Positions 20,702 through 32,772 of a stretch of DNA of 64,000 nucleotides are shown here, in pieces. Location of the stretch: positions 3,596,001-3,660,000 of the forward strand of contig NZ_CP032487.1 of the NCBI RefSeq assembly GCF_004124235.1, in the 5' to 3' direction. The position numbers were made by a program, and so were the translations under genes. Below the pieces are notes generated by a model. The model saw only the letters and a list, made by a program, of their open reading frames with translations. It was not told the origin of the DNA and did not search any database. This DNA comes from Yersinia hibernica (GTDB lineage: Bacteria; Pseudomonadota; Gammaproteobacteria; Enterobacterales; Enterobacteriaceae). Each line of letters starts with the position of its first letter. Position 1 is the first letter of the stretch.

Positions 20702-21882
20702 CGTCCCGCTAACTCCAATACGGCCTGTGCTGCCTGTTCATCCGCACCACAGCGGATGCTTTGATGTAAAATCAGGAAGCGCTCTTTTAAGGCTTCAACC
20801 GCCTCACCACCTTGTAATAGCGGCAACAATGCATCAGCTAATTTCTGCGGCTGGCACTCTTGTTGCAACAACTCGGTCACCAGCTCTTCGCCAGCCAATA
20901 AATTCGGCAATGAGACATAAGGGGTTTTGACCAACCTTTCGGCTAACCAGAATGTGAAGGGTTTCATACGATAGCCAACCACCATAGGGCACTTGGCCAA
21001 CATGCATTCTAGTGCAGCAGTACCTGAAGCTAGCAACGTCGCATCAGCAGCAATCATCGCCAGACGGGCCTTGCCATCCAATAAATGTACCGCGAGCTCT
21101 GGGGCAATCTCAGCCTTGATCCGCTCAAATTGCTCACGCCGCTTACTGTTCACAAGAGGAACCAGCACCTCTAAACCAGGCAACTGCTGCTTCAAAATAG
21201 CTGCGGTGCGTAGAAAATCACCACTGAGCATTTCGACTTCAGAATGACGGCTACCCGGCAACAATGCCAAACAAGGGGTATTTGCTGCAATGCCAAGCTC
21301 TGCTTTGGCCGCGTGTTTATCGGGAGTGAGTGGCATGGCATCCGCCATGGTATGGCCGATAAAACGGCAAGGGACATTGAAACGATCGTAAAACGCTTTT
21401 TCAAAAGGAAGAAAGGCGAGCACCATATCGGTCGCTTTGCCAATTTTGAAAACACGCTTTTGCCGCCAAGCCCAGACCGATGGGCTGACATAATGCACAG
21501 TTCGAATACCGCGCTGTTTCAAGCGCCCCTCGAGGGTAATATTAAAATCAGGGGCGTCGATCCCCACAAAAACATCCGGTGACAGTTCAGTAAAGCGCTG
21601 AGTCAGTGCTTTTCGGATTTTTAGCAGACGTGGTAAGCGCTCTAGGACTTCAACAACACCCATCACTGCTAATTCTTCCATCTCAAACCAAGCTTCACAT
21701 CCTTCAGCTTGCATCAGAGGCCCTGCAACACCAACAAAACGCGCGTCAGGAACCTGAGCTTTCAGTGCACGAATCAATCCTGCACCTAAGATGTCACCAG
21801 AGGTTTCTCCCGCGACTAAACCAATAGTTAAAGGACGCCCGCCGCTTAACGGGCGATCAACAGGTAATGGGTTATTTTGCAT
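20698..21882 (-). CDS. lpxB: Lipid-A-disaccharide synthase
   Basis: LpxB is a GT-B glycosyltransferase that joins UDP-2,3-diacylglucosamine and lipid X into the lipid A disaccharide at the inner membrane. The 394-aa protein is slightly longer than E. coli (382 aa) because of an N-terminal [15 protein letters not shown] extension. An alternative start is not obvious. Motifs [29 protein letters not shown] and [10 protein letters not shown] are conserved. It follows lpxA by 3 bp. Confidence 0.96.
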   Translation of the reverse strand: MQNNPLPVDRPLSGGRPLTIGLVAGETSGDILGAGLIRALKAQVPDARFVGVAGPLMQAEGCEAWFEMEELAVMGVVEVLERLPRLLKIRKALTQRFTELSPDVFVGIDAPDFNITLEGRLKQRGIRTVHYVSPSVWAWRQKRVFKIGKATDMVLAFLPFEKAFYDRFNVPCRFIGHTMADAMPLTPDKHAAKAELGIAANTPCLALLPGSRHSEVEMLSGDFLRTAAILKQQLPGLEVLVPLVNSKRREQFERIKAEIAPELAVHLLDGKARLAMIAADATLLASGTAALECMLAKCPMVVGYRMKPFTFWLAERLVKTPYVSLPNLLAGEELVTELLQQECQPQKLADALLPLLQGGEAVEALKERFLILHQSIRCGADEQAAQAVLELAGR

Positions 21883-21885
21883 AAA

Positions 21886-22674
21886 TCAGCGAATAATGCC
21901 GCGAGTCGAACGAGCAAAGAAATCACTGAATGCTTGAACTGCCGGATATTGCTCCGCCAACTCGGCAATTTCAGGTTTCACTTCATCCAACGTCCGACCA
22001 CTGCGATACAATAATTTGTATGCATTACGGATAGCATGGAGTGATTCTTTGTCGAAACCACGGCGTTTCAACCCTTCGATATTGATACCAAATGGCGTTG
22101 CATGGTTACCTTGAGCAATGACAAAGGGAGGCACATCTTGAGCAACACCAGAACAGCCGCCCACCATCACATGCGCACCAATCACGCAAAATTGGTGAAC
22201 CGCTGTCATTCCGCCAATAATAGCAAAATCGTCAATTTCTACATGACCGCCCAATGTTGCGTTATTCGCCAGAATACAACGATTGCCGATGACACAGTCA
22301 TGGGCTATGTGGGCGTTGATCATCAGTAAATTATCGCTACCTACTTTCGTTAATCCGCCACCTTGCACGGTGCCACGGTGGATAGAAACGCTCTCACGGA
22401 TACGGTTACGGTCACCGATCTCAACACGAGTAGGTTCGCCTGCATATTTCAGATCCTGATTGGCTTCACCAATAGAAGCAAATTGATAAATCTGATTATC
22501 ACAACCGATTTTTGTTATTCCATTAACGACGACATGGGATTTCAGTTCCGTGCCAGCGCCGATTTCCACCTGGGATCCGACAAAGCAAAAGGGGCCAATA
22601 TGAACACCAGCGCCAATAATTGCACCTTCTTCGACGATAGAACTTGGATGGATAACGGCGGTTTTGTCAATCAC
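21886..22674 (-). CDS. lpxA: UDP-N-acetylglucosamine acyltransferase
   Basis: LpxA transfers 3-hydroxymyristate from acyl carrier protein to UDP-GlcNAc, the first step of lipid A synthesis. The 262-aa protein equals E. coli. Hexapeptide repeats across about residues 1-190 form the left-handed beta helix, and the catalytic histidine lies in INAHIAHDC (about 125). A helical C-terminal domain follows. It is 3 bp downstream of fabZ. Confidence 0.97.
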   Translation of the reverse strand: MIDKTAVIHPSSIVEEGAIIGAGVHIGPFCFVGSQVEIGAGTELKSHVVVNGITKIGCDNQIYQFASIGEANQDLKYAGEPTRVEIGDRNRIRESVSIHRGTVQGGGLTKVGSDNLLMINAHIAHDCVIGNRCILANNATLGGHVEIDDFAIIGGMTAVHQFCVIGAHVMVGGCSGVAQDVPPFVIAQGNHATPFGINIEGLKRRGFDKESLHAIRNAYKLLYRSGRTLDEVKPEIAELAEQYPAVQAFSDFFARSTRGIIR

Positions 22675-22677
22675 GTA

Positions 22678-23169
22678 TCAGGACTCCTTAACTTCAGGCT
22701 TTGCAACGGCTGCTGTTGCTGGTTTGCTACGCGCACACATCATTGTTGCCGTACAAACGATTTCACCATCGACTTTCGCAACACCAGTAAAACGGGTCAG
22801 ACCACGGCGTTCTTTGACGAACTCTACTTCCATGATCATTTGATCCCCAGGTACTACCGGACGTTTAAAGCGCGCTTCATCAATACCAGCAAAATAATAA
22901 AGCTCACCTGGCTCAAGTTTGCCACGGCTCTTAAACGCCAAAATCCCGGTAGCCTGAGCCATCGCTTCTAATATCAGCACGCCAGGGAATATTGGCTTGC
23001 CAGGGAAATGGCCTTGGAAAAATGGCTCGTTGAAAGAGACGTTCTTCACTGCACGCAGAAATTTTCCTTCCTCAAAATCAAGGACACGATCTACCAGCAA
23101 AAATGGAAAACGGTGCGGGAGTAGATCCAAAATCTCTTCAATGTGCAGAGTATGAGTGTCAGTAGTCAA
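22678..23169 (-). CDS. fabZ: (3R)-hydroxyacyl-ACP dehydratase FabZ
   Basis: FabZ dehydrates 3-hydroxyacyl-ACP in fatty acid elongation and competes with LpxA for 3-hydroxymyristoyl-ACP. The hot-dog fold has catalytic His54 ([13 protein letters not shown]) and Glu68 (ILEAMAQ). The start is TTG 23169, preceded by AGGAAGAG. The E. coli gene also starts with TTG followed by ACTACT. The 163-aa protein has a C-terminal tail ([15 protein letters not shown]) about 12 residues longer than E. coli. Confidence 0.95.
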   Translation of the reverse strand: MTTDTHTLHIEEILDLLPHRFPFLLVDRVLDFEEGKFLRAVKNVSFNEPFFQGHFPGKPIFPGVLILEAMAQATGILAFKSRGKLEPGELYYFAGIDEARFKRPVVPGDQMIMEVEFVKERRGLTRFTGVAKVDGEIVCTATMMCARSKPATAAVAKPEVKES

Positions 23170-23208
23170 AATACTCTTCCTGTCTAAAAACTGATGCTAT
23201 CAACAACA

Positions 23209-23248
23209 CGGCCTGCATAGCCCCAAAAGGGAGGCATTAGGCAGGCCG
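23209..23248. repeat. Inverted repeat in the lpxD-fabZ spacer
   Basis: CGGCCTGC (23209-23216) and GCAGGCCG (23241-23248) are perfect inverted repeats with a 24-nt loop that contains a second, smaller GCC/GGC stem. No T tract follows on either strand, so this is probably an RNA structure in the lpxD-fabZ transcript and not a terminator. Function unknown. Confidence 0.6.
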
Positions 23249-23331
23249 CAAATTAGGAACTCTTTACACTTACTTTTGGCATCAGTTGCCAATAAGTTTG
23301 ATTATTTGCTCAGAGTTTCGTGCTTGAGTGA

Positions 23332-24354
23332 TTATTCTTTATCGATTTTGCGCTCAATAGCTTTTAAGCGTTTATTAATTCCATCAATATTCATCACTAA
23401 AGCAGCTGTTTTGCGCCAAACTTTATTGGGTTGTAGCGGAATACCGGAGGAGTATAACCCAGGTTCAGTGATTGGACGCATCACCATTCCCATTCCGGTG
23501 ATTGTGACTTTGTCACAAATCTCCATATGACCATTGATCACACTTGCGCCGCCAATCATACAATAGCGTCCAACTTTCAGACTGCCTGCCATGATAACAC
23601 CACCCGCAACTGCGGTATTGTCGCCAATCACAACGTTATGTGCAATCTGACATTGATTATCAATGATGACGCCATTACCAATAATCGTATTATCCAACGC
23701 ACCACGGTCAATCGTTGTACAGGCACCAATCTCGACACGGTCGCCAATATGTACAGAACCAAGCTGTGGTATTTTTATCCAGTTGCCACGATCATTTGCA
23801 TAGCCAAAACCATCTGCACCAATGACCGTACCGGATTGAATCAGGCAGTTTTGCCCAATGACAACTTCATGATAAACGGAGACATTGGCCCACAAACGGC
23901 TACCAGCACCAATGTGAGTATTCCTACCAATAAAACAGCCAGCACCGATAACTACGTTATCGCCCAGCACAACGCCAGACTCTATCACTGCATTTGCACC
24001 GATAGAAACGTTCTCTCCCAATCTCGCCTGCGGAGAAATCACCGCACTTGGGGCAATATCTTGCGCCGGTTGAGGAGTGGTATCCATTATCTGCGCCATA
24101 CGTGCATAGGTTAAATAAGGATTTTTAACCACTAGAGCGGCAGATTTACAAAAAGGTAAGTCAGCCTCAGTCAACACCACGGCACCTGCATTACAAGTCG
24201 CAAGTTGTTCCTGATAGCGGCTGTTTGACAAAAACGTGATTTGCTCAGGCTCAGCAGAATGCATAGAAGCGATGCCGGTGATGACGAGTTCGCCATCACC
24301 GTGCACCTGTGCATCCAACTGCTGGGCTAAATCAGCCAGTCGAATTGAAGGCAT
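23332..24354 (-). CDS. lpxD: UDP-3-O-(3-hydroxymyristoyl)glucosamine N-acyltransferase
   Basis: LpxD adds the second 3-hydroxymyristate (N-linked) in lipid A synthesis. The 340-aa protein has an N-terminal uridine-binding domain, a left-handed beta helix of hexapeptide repeats (about 110-310) with the catalytic histidine in [10 protein letters not shown] (about 239), and a C-terminal helix ([13 protein letters not shown]). Length is close to E. coli (341). It lies 3 bp after skp and 162 bp before fabZ. Confidence 0.97.
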   Translation of the reverse strand: MPSIRLADLAQQLDAQVHGDGELVITGIASMHSAEPEQITFLSNSRYQEQLATCNAGAVVLTEADLPFCKSAALVVKNPYLTYARMAQIMDTTPQPAQDIAPSAVISPQARLGENVSIGANAVIESGVVLGDNVVIGAGCFIGRNTHIGAGSRLWANVSVYHEVVIGQNCLIQSGTVIGADGFGYANDRGNWIKIPQLGSVHIGDRVEIGACTTIDRGALDNTIIGNGVIIDNQCQIAHNVVIGDNTAVAGGVIMAGSLKVGRYCMIGGASVINGHMEICDKVTITGMGMVMRPITEPGLYSSGIPLQPNKVWRKTAALVMNIDGINKRLKAIERKIDKE

Positions 24355-24357
24355 GTT

Positions 24358-24855
24358 TTATTTAACCTGTTTCAGCACGTCAGCAGTGATATCTTTAGAA
24401 GAGTCTGCATATGCTACAGCATTTGCATCAATTACTACGTCATAACCACCTTTGCTGGCAACAGATTTAACAGCATCCTGAATACGGCTCAGAATTTTGT
24501 TACGTTCTTCCATCTGACGACGGCGATTATCTTGCTCAAAAGCCTGGGCTTTAGTAGAGAAAGTTTCACGCTGTTTCATTACGTCGTTTTCCAGCTTGGT
24601 GCGGTCACTGGCTTTCATGGTAGAACCATCACGTTGCAGTTTCTGCATTTTAGTCTGCAGATCGCGCTCCATTCCTTGCAATTCGGTTGCACGGCCTTTG
24701 AATTCATTTTCCAGCTGTTTAGCTACGGTTTCACGCGCAGGTAATTGTTGGAAAATGCTGGAAACGTTGACAATAGCAATTTTGTCTGCGGCTTGAACGC
24801 TGGCAGAAGCTGCCAATGCTAAACCAAGACCTGCGGCACACAACCACTTTTTCAC
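24358..24855 (-). CDS. skp: Periplasmic chaperone Skp
   Basis: Skp is the trimeric jellyfish-shaped chaperone that holds unfolded outer-membrane proteins on their way to BamA. The start is GTG 24855 with AAGGAG 7 nt upstream, giving 165 aa. Residues 1-22 are a Sec signal peptide ([20 protein letters not shown]). The rest is a charged coiled-coil (about 45-125) ending in [11 protein letters not shown]. An upstream in-frame start adds 17 residues and would bury the signal peptide. It lies between bamA and lpxD. Confidence 0.95.
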   Translation of the reverse strand: MKKWLCAAGLGLALAASASVQAADKIAIVNVSSIFQQLPARETVAKQLENEFKGRATELQGMERDLQTKMQKLQRDGSTMKASDRTKLENDVMKQRETFSTKAQAFEQDNRRRQMEERNKILSRIQDAVKSVASKGGYDVVIDANAVAYADSSKDITADVLKQVK

Positions 24856-25013
24856 TATAAACTCCTTACCATTACCCGTTTGTGTCAGAGACACCTTGAA
24901 GTGCACTTAATACAGAATAATACCAAAGATAGCGCCAGCCTAAGCCGACGCCACTTTAGGTTATTTCAACTACCAGTGCTGTCTTTAAAATTCAGTACTA
25001 CTTTGCCAATCAA

Positions 25014-27401
25014 TTACCAAGTTTTACCAATGTTAAACTGGAATTGCTCTGACTTATCGCCCTCGTAATCTTTAACCGGTTTAGCATATGAGAACACTAA
25101 AGGCCCCAATGGCGACATCCATTGTAGTGCTACCCCGGCAGAGACACGAATATTGCTGGCTTTACTGTAATCAGGAATACCTGCAGCTCGTGTTTCTGCG
25201 GTATTTTCCCAATTGGTATCCCATACGGTACCTGAGTCAATAAAGACCGAAGTACGGACAGAGTTTGAGTATTTCTCGCTAATGAACGGTGTCGGTGTAA
25301 TCAGTTCTAAACTGGCCACCGCCATCGCGTTCCCCCCTACCGCATCGGTAGAGTTATTAACTGTAGCCCCATTATTGGCATAATACGCAGCTTTTGGACC
25401 GATGTTATTAGATCGGAAGCCACGAACGGAGCTAGCACCACCTGCATAGAAGTTTTCGTAGAATGGCATTTCTTTCGAACCGATACCGCCACCATAACCC
25501 AAGCGACCACGGCCCAATAGCACCCACGAACGATCTTCATCTAATGGCTGATATGCTGACGTATCGAATGTCACTTTGTAGAACTCATTATCAGAGCCCG
25601 GCACAGTCACTTTCGTATTCACCGATGATTTCACCCCCGAAGTTGGGAAGAAGCCACGGTCGAGGTTGTTATATGTCCAACCTAGGTTCAGCGTAAAGTC
25701 GTCAGTCGTAAAGCCTTCACGGCCAGTGTAGCCCGGTCGTTGTCCGACTGAATCCAGATATCGCCACATTGCAACCTGAGGCTCCATATCAGACAGGTCG
25801 TTATGGACGTAACCTAAGCCGACGCGCAATGAGTTATTTTCATTGATCGGAAAGCCTAAAGTACCGTCCACACCGTAGCTGCTGTTGGTATAGCCAGACA
25901 GGTCGGCGTTATCAGCTTTAAAATCATTATAGAAGATACGGCCGCCCAGACTAACACCATCAACGGTGAAGTAAGGGTCAGTTAAGGTAAACTCAGCATA
26001 GGTCTGGTAGTCATTTTTCGTGCCGTTAATACCGACAGTATTACCGGTACCTAACCAGTTATCTTGCTGTACACCGACCTGGAAGCTCACGCCACTTTCA
26101 GTACCGTAACCGATACCAAAGTTCAGGCTACCGGTGTTGCGTTCCTTAACTTTATAAGTCACATCAACCTGATCAGCCGTCCCCGGGACGCGTTGAGTTT
26201 CAACATCAACAGTCTCGAAATAGCCTAAACGGTTCAAACGTTCTTTACCGGCTTCGACTTGATCATTACCCAGCCACGCACCTTCCATTTGACGCATTTC
26301 ACGGCGCAACACAGAGTCTTTACTCGTGTCATTACCCTCGAAACGGACATTACGGACATAGAAGCGATTACCCGCATCTACATTGATATGCAGTTTGACT
26401 GTTTTATCCGCATCATTAATTTCCGGCTGAGATACAACACGCGGGTAAGCATAGCCATAACGGCCCAACATCTTCTTGATGTCTTCTTCCATGCGCGTAA
26501 CTTTACTGCCGTTAAACAGTTCACCCGGCTCAATCTTCGCCAGTTTATCCGCTTCAGATTGATGGCCCGCAAGATTACCGCTCACAACCACGCTGTTAAG
26601 CTTGTATTGATCGCCTTCAGTAATATTGATAGTGATATAGATGCCTTTTTTATCTGGCGTCAAACTCACTTGGGTTGAATCGATGTTAAAGCGAGCATAA
26701 CCTCGGTCCAAATAGAAACTGCGTAAGGTTTCAAGGTCACCGGCCAGTTTCTGCTTCTGATATTTACGATCCCCAACCACGTTCCACCATGGCACTTCAT
26801 CACGCAATTGGAAGCGCGAGATAAGTTCATCAGTTGTGAAACTGTGATTACCGACGATGTTGATCTGCTGAATTTTTGCAGATACACCCTCGGTAAAGAC
26901 CAATTTGAGATCGACGCGATTACGTGGCAATGGCGTAACGACAGCCTTCACAGAAGCACTGTATTTACCCACGCTGTAGTAGAAGTCTTCGAGTCCTTTT
27001 TCAATGTTGGATATAGTGGTACGGTCCAAGGCTTCGCCAACCCGGACGCCAGAGGCTTCCAGATTCTGCTTCAGCATGTCATCTTTCACCGCTTTATTAC
27101 CGGAGAAAGTGATGCTGGCAATCGTTGGGCGTTCTTTGACTTGAACAATCAGCGTATTACCATCGCGCAGGACGCGAACGTCCTCAAAGTTGCCTGTAGC
27201 AAACAACGCACGAATAGTTTGACCGATGTCATCATCACTGACGGTATCGCCTACGCGAACCGGCATATTAAGTAACGCCGCACCGACGGCGACCCGTTGC
27301 AGGCCTTCGAAATGAATATCTTTCACTACGAACCCGTCTGCACCGTATACGGTGGCGCTGCCAAACAGCAGCGACGCTATGAGCAACTTTTTCATCGCCA
27401 T
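25014..27401 (-). CDS. bamA: Outer-membrane protein assembly factor BamA
   Basis: BamA is the central, essential subunit of the BAM complex, which inserts beta-barrel proteins in the outer membrane. The 795-aa precursor has a signal peptide (about 1-20, ending TVYGA), five POTRA domains (about 24-420) and a 16-strand barrel. The barrel has the loop-6 VRGF motif ([14 protein letters not shown]) and the terminal aromatic FQFNIGKTW. Met1 or Met3 could be the start. It lies between rseP and skp. Confidence 0.97.
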   Translation of the reverse strand: MAMKKLLIASLLFGSATVYGADGFVVKDIHFEGLQRVAVGAALLNMPVRVGDTVSDDDIGQTIRALFATGNFEDVRVLRDGNTLIVQVKERPTIASITFSGNKAVKDDMLKQNLEASGVRVGEALDRTTISNIEKGLEDFYYSVGKYSASVKAVVTPLPRNRVDLKLVFTEGVSAKIQQINIVGNHSFTTDELISRFQLRDEVPWWNVVGDRKYQKQKLAGDLETLRSFYLDRGYARFNIDSTQVSLTPDKKGIYITINITEGDQYKLNSVVVSGNLAGHQSEADKLAKIEPGELFNGSKVTRMEEDIKKMLGRYGYAYPRVVSQPEINDADKTVKLHINVDAGNRFYVRNVRFEGNDTSKDSVLRREMRQMEGAWLGNDQVEAGKERLNRLGYFETVDVETQRVPGTADQVDVTYKVKERNTGSLNFGIGYGTESGVSFQVGVQQDNWLGTGNTVGINGTKNDYQTYAEFTLTDPYFTVDGVSLGGRIFYNDFKADNADLSGYTNSSYGVDGTLGFPINENNSLRVGLGYVHNDLSDMEPQVAMWRYLDSVGQRPGYTGREGFTTDDFTLNLGWTYNNLDRGFFPTSGVKSSVNTKVTVPGSDNEFYKVTFDTSAYQPLDEDRSWVLLGRGRLGYGGGIGSKEMPFYENFYAGGASSVRGFRSNNIGPKAAYYANNGATVNNSTDAVGGNAMAVASLELITPTPFISEKYSNSVRTSVFIDSGTVWDTNWENTAETRAAGIPDYSKASNIRVSAGVALQWMSPLGPLVFSYAKPVKDYEGDKSEQFQFNIGKTW

Positions 27402-27437
27402 CGTTGTTATGCGTTCTTCCTAACCTATCCCCTGCCG

Positions 27438-28793
27438 TTAAAGACGGGAGAAATCATTGAAAAGTGCAAGCCCCATTAATAACACCAGCAAAATCGAGCC
27501 GATGCGATAACTGAAGTCTTGTACTCGCTCAGAAACCGGCCCACCCTTCAGCTTTTCTATCGCCAGGAAGAGCAGATGTCCACCATCTAACACCGGTAAC
27601 GGGAACAAATTGATAATGCCCAAGTTGACACTGATTAGTGCCAAAAACATCAGGTAATACACCAACCCGTACTCAGCTGAAACCCCAGCACCTTGTGCAA
27701 TAGATATCGGGCCACTCAAGTTATTCAGCTTAACATCACCAGTAATCAGTTTACCCAACATGTTTACCGTCAACCGCATCAACTGCCAGGTTTTATCCGA
27801 AGCTTGGTAGAGTGCGGCGAACGGGCCATATTGGCGAATCGTTTTATATTCATCCGGAAGCGGTATAACTTTCGGCACTACGCCCGCAAAACCCTCACTG
27901 CGGTTTTCTCCAACCGATTTTGTATCTGGTATCAAGGTTAAAGACAAGGGGGTACCACCCCTTTCAATATCTAACACCAGCTTTTGGCCGGGGTTATCTC
28001 GAACTTGTAAAACAAATGTTTGCCAACGATCCAGTAACTGGCCATCAACTTTAACTATCCTATCCCCTGCTTGTAAACCTGCCTTTTGTGCCGCTGATCC
28101 TGGTTGGACTTCCGCTAAGACGGATTCAATCTGCGGGCCGCGTGGAATAATCCCCAGCGCCACCACGGGATCTTGCTTATCTGGCTCAAACTGCCACTGG
28201 CGCAAATCCAAGGTTTTTTGCACCACATTGGCAGAACCAAATGGGGCAACACCGACTTGAGTTTGCTTATCGCCAATTTTTCCGATTAAAGCCAAGCGAA
28301 CAGAATCCCAGTCAGGCGTTTCGATACCATCTACCGACTTAAGTTCCATTCCTGGAGAAATATTGGCTTGCGCAGCAATGGATTGTGGCGAAATATCACC
28401 CACAACCGGGCGCACACTTGGCACTCCAATGATAAACACCAGCCAGTAAGCAATAATCGCAAAAAGGAAGTTAGCAATAGGACCCGCACTGACGATTGCC
28501 GCGCGCTGTAACACAGTTTTGTTGTTAAAAGATTGATGGCGAAACTCTGGCGCAACAGCCTCTACGCGCTCATCCAACATTTTAACATAGCCGCCCAATG
28601 GGATAAGGGCGATGACATACTCGGTTCCCTGACGATCAGTCCGACGCCATAGCGCTTTACCAAAACCAATCGAAAAGCGCTCAACGCGGACACCACAGCG
28701 CCGCGCCACCCAAAAGTGGCCAAACTCATGCACTGTAATTAAGATTCCCAGTGCGATAATGAACGCGGCCAGGCTCCAGAGTATGCTCATCAT
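27438..28793 (-). CDS. rseP: Site-2 protease RseP (sigma-E pathway)
   Basis: RseP makes the second, intramembrane cut in anti-sigma factor RseA, releasing sigma-E when outer-membrane protein folding fails. It also clears signal-peptide remnants. The 451-aa protein has the zinc HEFGH motif in TM1 (residues 22-26), two PDZ domains (about 125-310) and the third zinc ligand in [12 protein letters not shown]. Length is near E. coli (450). It lies directly upstream of bamA, the pathway's key client. Confidence 0.97.
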   Translation of the reverse strand: MMSILWSLAAFIIALGILITVHEFGHFWVARRCGVRVERFSIGFGKALWRRTDRQGTEYVIALIPLGGYVKMLDERVEAVAPEFRHQSFNNKTVLQRAAIVSAGPIANFLFAIIAYWLVFIIGVPSVRPVVGDISPQSIAAQANISPGMELKSVDGIETPDWDSVRLALIGKIGDKQTQVGVAPFGSANVVQKTLDLRQWQFEPDKQDPVVALGIIPRGPQIESVLAEVQPGSAAQKAGLQAGDRIVKVDGQLLDRWQTFVLQVRDNPGQKLVLDIERGGTPLSLTLIPDTKSVGENRSEGFAGVVPKVIPLPDEYKTIRQYGPFAALYQASDKTWQLMRLTVNMLGKLITGDVKLNNLSGPISIAQGAGVSAEYGLVYYLMFLALISVNLGIINLFPLPVLDGGHLLFLAIEKLKGGPVSERVQDFSYRIGSILLVLLMGLALFNDFSRL

Positions 28794-28821
28794 ATTCCCT
28801 AAACTCCCCGTCAGTGACGGA

Positions 28822-29670
28822 TTAAAACACTAACAGCATTAAGCAGGCAAACACCGGCACAGCTGCGGTCAGGCTATCGATACGATCCAGTATCCCACCA
28901 TGACCAGGAATCAAGTGACCACTGTCTTTGATTCCCGCTTCACGTTTAAACATACTTTCGGTCAAATCGCCGAGTACCGAGGCTAATGCGGCTACCACGG
29001 AACAGATTAACAGCTTTTCCGGGATGATATCCAACGGAGCGTATCGACCAAACAACCATGATATCAGAGCTGATGTCAGTAAACCGCCAATTAATCCTTC
29101 CCACGTTTTACCCGGAGAGACTTTAGGCGCTAATTTGTGCTTACCGAACAGTTTTCCGAACATATAAGCACCGGAATCAGCCCCCCACACCAAGAGCATC
29201 ACGTACAACAGCCACCAGGCACCAATATTATGATCCTGAGCATAACCATACTGGCGTAGCGCGACCATGCCCCAGAAGAATGGGACAATCGTCAGAATGC
29301 CGAAAATTATACGTAAGAGACGTGAATCGCGCCAGAAAGCCGCAGAGCGCGGGTAAGTCAACACCAACAGCAATGCTGCGACCCACCAGCCCATAGAGAG
29401 CCAGAGCGGGATGCTCACTTGTGGAAGATGGGCTGAATGCTGGTAGGCTGGAAGGCTAAGCAGCATTGAGATCAGTAAAAAACCACACAGTATGGCGAGC
29501 CAAATACGCTGAGAACGACTGGCAAACCCGGCTAATTGACCCCACTCCCAAGCCGCAAGCATGCAGACGACGAGAGTGACGATAGCAAAACCAACCGGCG
29601 GAAGCAGGAACAGTGCACCAATGACAACCGGAATCAAAATCAAAGCAGTTATGAGACGATACTTCAGCAA
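28822..29670 (-). CDS. cdsA: Phosphatidate cytidylyltransferase
   Basis: CdsA makes CDP-diacylglycerol from phosphatidic acid and CTP, the branch point for all phospholipids. The 282-aa protein is polytopic with about eight membrane helices. The family signature near the C terminus, from [18 protein letters not shown] to [10 protein letters not shown], carries the metal-binding aspartates. It lies 9 bp after uppS and 28 bp before rseP. Confidence 0.96.
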   Translation of the reverse strand: MLKYRLITALILIPVVIGALFLLPPVGFAIVTLVVCMLAAWEWGQLAGFASRSQRIWLAILCGFLLISMLLSLPAYQHSAHLPQVSIPLWLSMGWWVAALLLVLTYPRSAAFWRDSRLLRIIFGILTIVPFFWGMVALRQYGYAQDHNIGAWWLLYVMLLVWGADSGAYMFGKLFGKHKLAPKVSPGKTWEGLIGGLLTSALISWLFGRYAPLDIIPEKLLICSVVAALASVLGDLTESMFKREAGIKDSGHLIPGHGGILDRIDSLTAAVPVFACLMLLVF

Positions 29671-29679
29671 AAGTTCCCC

Positions 29680-30438
29680 CTAGGATGCAGTGGCATCGAT
29701 AGGTGTAGTTCCCCCGAAGCGGCGCTCGCGTTGTGCAAATGCATTCAGCGCACCTTCAAAGATATGTTCATCAAAATCAGGCCAGAGTACATCAGTAAAA
29801 TAAAGTTCAGCATAGGCGATTTGCCACAACAAGAAATTACTGATGCGATGTTCACCACCGGTTCTGATCACTAAATCCACCTCAGATTGCTCATGCAGGC
29901 AGATATACGAGTTTAGCGATTCTTCACTGATATCTGTGGGTTGCAACTCGCCTCGCTGTACTTGCTCAGCTAAGTGACGCACTCCCTGAATAATATCCCA
30001 ACGGCCACCATAATTGGCAGCAATGTTCAGTCTCAGACCGTCATTATTTGCTGTTAACTCTTCTGAGCGACGGATCCGTTGTTGCAAACGTTCACTAAAT
30101 CGGCTGATATCGCCAATGACTGATAAACGAACATTATGTTTATGCAGGCTTTTTACTTCGCTGTCCAGAGCACGGACAAAAAGTTCCATTAATGCGGTGA
30201 CTTCTTGAGCAGGACGATTCCAGTTTTCACTGCTAAAAGCATAGAGAGTGAGCGCATCTAGCTGGTGAGTAGCAGCAAAACTAACCGCCCTACGCACTGA
30301 TTTCACTCCCGCTTTATGGCCGAAAACTCTTAACTTACCCTGTTTTTTCGCCCAACGCCCATTACCATCCATAATGATAGCTACATGGCGTGGCGTCGCG
30401 CGGGACAAGTTAGCCCTATCTTCATTTACAGACGACAT
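29680..30438 (-). CDS. uppS: Undecaprenyl diphosphate synthase
   Basis: UppS (IspU) condenses eight isopentenyl units onto farnesyl diphosphate to make the C55 carrier for peptidoglycan and O-antigen. The 252-aa protein has the cis-prenyltransferase motif IIMDGNGRWAKKQG (catalytic Asp24), the SSENWNRP loop and DLVIRTGGEHRISNF. Length matches E. coli (253). It begins the minus-strand lipid/outer-membrane cluster after the dxr terminator. Confidence 0.97.
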   Translation of the reverse strand: MSSVNEDRANLSRATPRHVAIIMDGNGRWAKKQGKLRVFGHKAGVKSVRRAVSFAATHQLDALTLYAFSSENWNRPAQEVTALMELFVRALDSEVKSLHKHNVRLSVIGDISRFSERLQQRIRRSEELTANNDGLRLNIAANYGGRWDIIQGVRHLAEQVQRGELQPTDISEESLNSYICLHEQSEVDLVIRTGGEHRISNFLLWQIAYAELYFTDVLWPDFDEHIFEGALNAFAQRERRFGGTTPIDATAS

Positions 30439-30499
30439 AATGCGAACTCATTTCCTCAATAAATCAATTGTTCGTCCCGAACATTAGGCAGCAAGCTCA

Positions 30500-30529
30500 C
30501 AAAAAAAGCCGTGTACCAAGTCACGGCTT
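30500..30529 (-). terminator. Terminator between dxr and uppS
   Basis: On the minus strand, AAGCCGTGA and its partner TACACGGCTT form a stem followed by seven T residues. It separates dxr from uppS, so uppS needs its own promoter in the remaining 60 bp or by readthrough. Confidence 0.88.
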
Positions 30530-30664
30530 CTTAAGTGACAGCCAAAAATAGACGGTTTAAATACCTTTTGGGCCACTAATCAACAGTCTAGCTGTCCATC
30601 AACGGTGCAGACTATATCACCTCAGCCTTGCCCTAACAAATTTCCGCGTCAGCCAATGAGACTT

Positions 30665-31861
30665 TTAGCAATTCAATTTCGCTATAACTTGAGCGGCCAT
30701 ATCACGGGCTTTACGGTCAATCACCAACACCTCGTCCACACTAGCAGGCTCTTGTAATGATAGCTGATCCACTACAGTACAATTGATAACTGCAATATCA
30801 GTGAAACGAATTTTCGAATCTAGAAATGCCATCACAGATATTTCGTTAGCGGCATTCAGTGCCGTTGTTGCCGCTTGCCCTGTATTCGAGGCCTCAATCG
30901 CCAGTTTCAGGCATGGATAACGCTGATAATCCGGTTCAGCAAAAGTCAGTTCGCGAATGTTACAGAAATCTAACGGCGCCACACCTGAGTTCACCCGCAT
31001 TGGATATGCCATCGCATGCGCAATAGGTGTGCGCATATCTGGCGTGCCCATCTGCGCTAATACGCTGCCATCATGGTAGCGCACCATCGAGTGAATCACA
31101 GATTGAGGATGTAAAATAACCTCCACCTGCTCTGCGCTAGCATTAAATAACCATCGCGCCTCGATATACTCTAGCCCTTTATTCATCATTGTCGCTGAGT
31201 CGACAGAAATTTTACGCCCCATCGACCAATTTGGATGTGCGCAAGCTTGGTCTGGAGTGACATCTGCAAATTCGGCCAGTGGCGTTTCGCGCAATGGGCC
31301 ACCAGAGCCGGTTAAAATAATGCGGGAAATACCATTATCGCTCAGTGAAGAATAGCCTAATTGAGACTGAACCCTCTCAGGTAAACTCTGAAAAATAGCA
31401 TTATGTTCGCTGTCGATAGGGAGCAGTTGCGCGCGACTGTGCTTCACTTCATCCATAAAGAGCTTGCCACAGGTAATCAATGACTCTTTGTTGGCCAGCA
31501 ATACTTGTTTACCCGCGCGGATGGCCGCAAGCGTAGAGGGTAAGCCCGCAACACCGACAATAGCCGCCATCACCTGATCAACATCATCGATAGCCGCCAG
31601 TTCACACGCGGCTTTTTCGCCAGAATAGACCTCAGTTCGTGAGCCATTTTCAGCCAACAGACGACGTAGCGCTATAGCTGATGTTTCGTCCGACATCGCC
31701 GCATAACGGGGGGCAAACTCGAGACATTGCAGTGCCATCTGCTCAACATTGCGGCCAGCAACCAATGCGGTGACTTTGAACAATTCGGGGTTAGCGCGCA
31801 CAACACCCAGAGTGCTGTTGCCGATGGAGCCGGTAGAACCAAGAATAGTCAGTTGCTTCAT
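30665..31861 (-). CDS. dxr: 1-deoxy-D-xylulose 5-phosphate reductoisomerase
   Basis: Dxr (IspC) converts DXP to 2-C-methyl-D-erythritol 4-phosphate with NADPH, the first committed step of the MEP isoprenoid pathway. From ATG 31861 it is 398 aa, as in E. coli. It has the NADPH loop GSTGSIG (8-14), the LANKESLI metal-site region and [20 protein letters not shown]. An ATG-less upstream extension to 31909 is not supported. It lies after frr and before uppS, so three steps toward undecaprenol carriers are clustered. Confidence 0.96.
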   Translation of the reverse strand: MKQLTILGSTGSIGNSTLGVVRANPELFKVTALVAGRNVEQMALQCLEFAPRYAAMSDETSAIALRRLLAENGSRTEVYSGEKAACELAAIDDVDQVMAAIVGVAGLPSTLAAIRAGKQVLLANKESLITCGKLFMDEVKHSRAQLLPIDSEHNAIFQSLPERVQSQLGYSSLSDNGISRIILTGSGGPLRETPLAEFADVTPDQACAHPNWSMGRKISVDSATMMNKGLEYIEARWLFNASAEQVEVILHPQSVIHSMVRYHDGSVLAQMGTPDMRTPIAHAMAYPMRVNSGVAPLDFCNIRELTFAEPDYQRYPCLKLAIEASNTGQAATTALNAANEISVMAFLDSKIRFTDIAVINCTVVDQLSLQEPASVDEVLVIDRKARDMAAQVIAKLNC

Positions 31862-32035
31862 GAGAGTACTCTGAATAACTGTTTTTATGATAGGCGAGGT
31901 ATTCACCAACCTGCATAACAGGTGGAATAACGATGATCCCCAATCCCGATTTGTGGCGTTTCACTGCCGATAACATATTGTTTTAATAAAAATTGACCGG
32001 ATGAAGCATCAATTACATAAAACATTGGGCCATCT

Positions 32036-32066
32036 AAAAACAAAGCGCCGCCTAAGCGACGCTTTG
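32036..32066 (-). terminator. Terminator after frr
   Basis: On the minus strand, CAAAGCGTCG and CGGCGCTTTG form a stem with one mismatch, followed by GTTTTT. It lies 15 bp past frr. Confidence 0.85.
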
Positions 32067-32081
32067 CCTTGCGAGTGAAGA

Positions 32082-32639
32082 TTAGAAATCCATCAACTCG
32101 GCTTCTTTGGCAGCCAAGGCTGCATCAACTTTCTTGATGAATGCATCGGTCAATTTTTGCACATCATCCTGAGAGCGGCGATCCTCGTCTTCGCTGATTT
32201 CTTTATCTTTCAATAACGCTTTCACTTTATCATTAGCATCACGACGCACGTTACGAATAGAAACACGGCCTTGCTCTGCTTCAGCGCGAACAACCTTGAT
32301 TAAGTCTTTACGACGTTCTTCAGTCAGTGGCGGCAATGGAACACGAATCACAGTGCCGGCAGAAGAAGGATTCAGACCCAAATCTGAAGACATAATCGCT
32401 TTCTCAACTGCGGCACTGAGGCTACGGTCAAAAACGGTCAGTGCTAAAGTACGGGAGTCTTCAACAACAACGTTAGCCAACTGACGCAATGGTGTTGGCG
32501 TACCGTAGTACTCAACCTGGATGCCATCAAGGATACTAGGGGAAGCACGGCCAGTACGAATCTTACTAATATGGTTTTGGAAGGCTTCGACGCATTTTTC
32601 CATGCGTACTTCGGTATCTTTTCTAATTTCGTTAATCAC
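32082..32639 (-). CDS. frr: Ribosome recycling factor
   Basis: Frr splits post-termination ribosomes together with EF-G. The start is GTG 32639 ([20 protein letters not shown]), giving 185 aa, the E. coli length. Upstream in-frame sequence is not conserved. The tRNA-like fold has the three-helix bundle with [13 protein letters not shown] and [14 protein letters not shown]. It is last in the rpsB-tsf-pyrH-frr translation cluster. Confidence 0.96.
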   Translation of the reverse strand: MINEIRKDTEVRMEKCVEAFQNHISKIRTGRASPSILDGIQVEYYGTPTPLRQLANVVVEDSRTLALTVFDRSLSAAVEKAIMSSDLGLNPSSAGTVIRVPLPPLTEERRKDLIKVVRAEAEQGRVSIRNVRRDANDKVKALLKDKEISEDEDRRSQDDVQKLTDAFIKKVDAALAAKEAELMDF

Positions 32640-32772
32640 GTTGTGAACCCTTGAAAACTGATTACTTGGCAAGCTATAGCTTAAGTATAGCCGGTGAATA
32701 TACAAACCAACAGTCGCTGGCTAAAGGGGCTTGCTCTTCAATCTAGATGCCCCTGACAGTGCAAGCAGTCGC

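Noticed and set aside
22363..22971. A 202-codon plus-strand open frame antisense to lpxA and fabZ
   Set aside because: It lies wholly opposite conserved genes, has biased composition and no family resemblance or ribosome-binding site. It is a shadow.
23527..24114. A 195-codon plus-strand open frame antisense to lpxD
   Set aside because: Periodic Asn/Thr-rich sequence mirrors the hexapeptide repeats of LpxD on the other strand, so it is a composition artefact.
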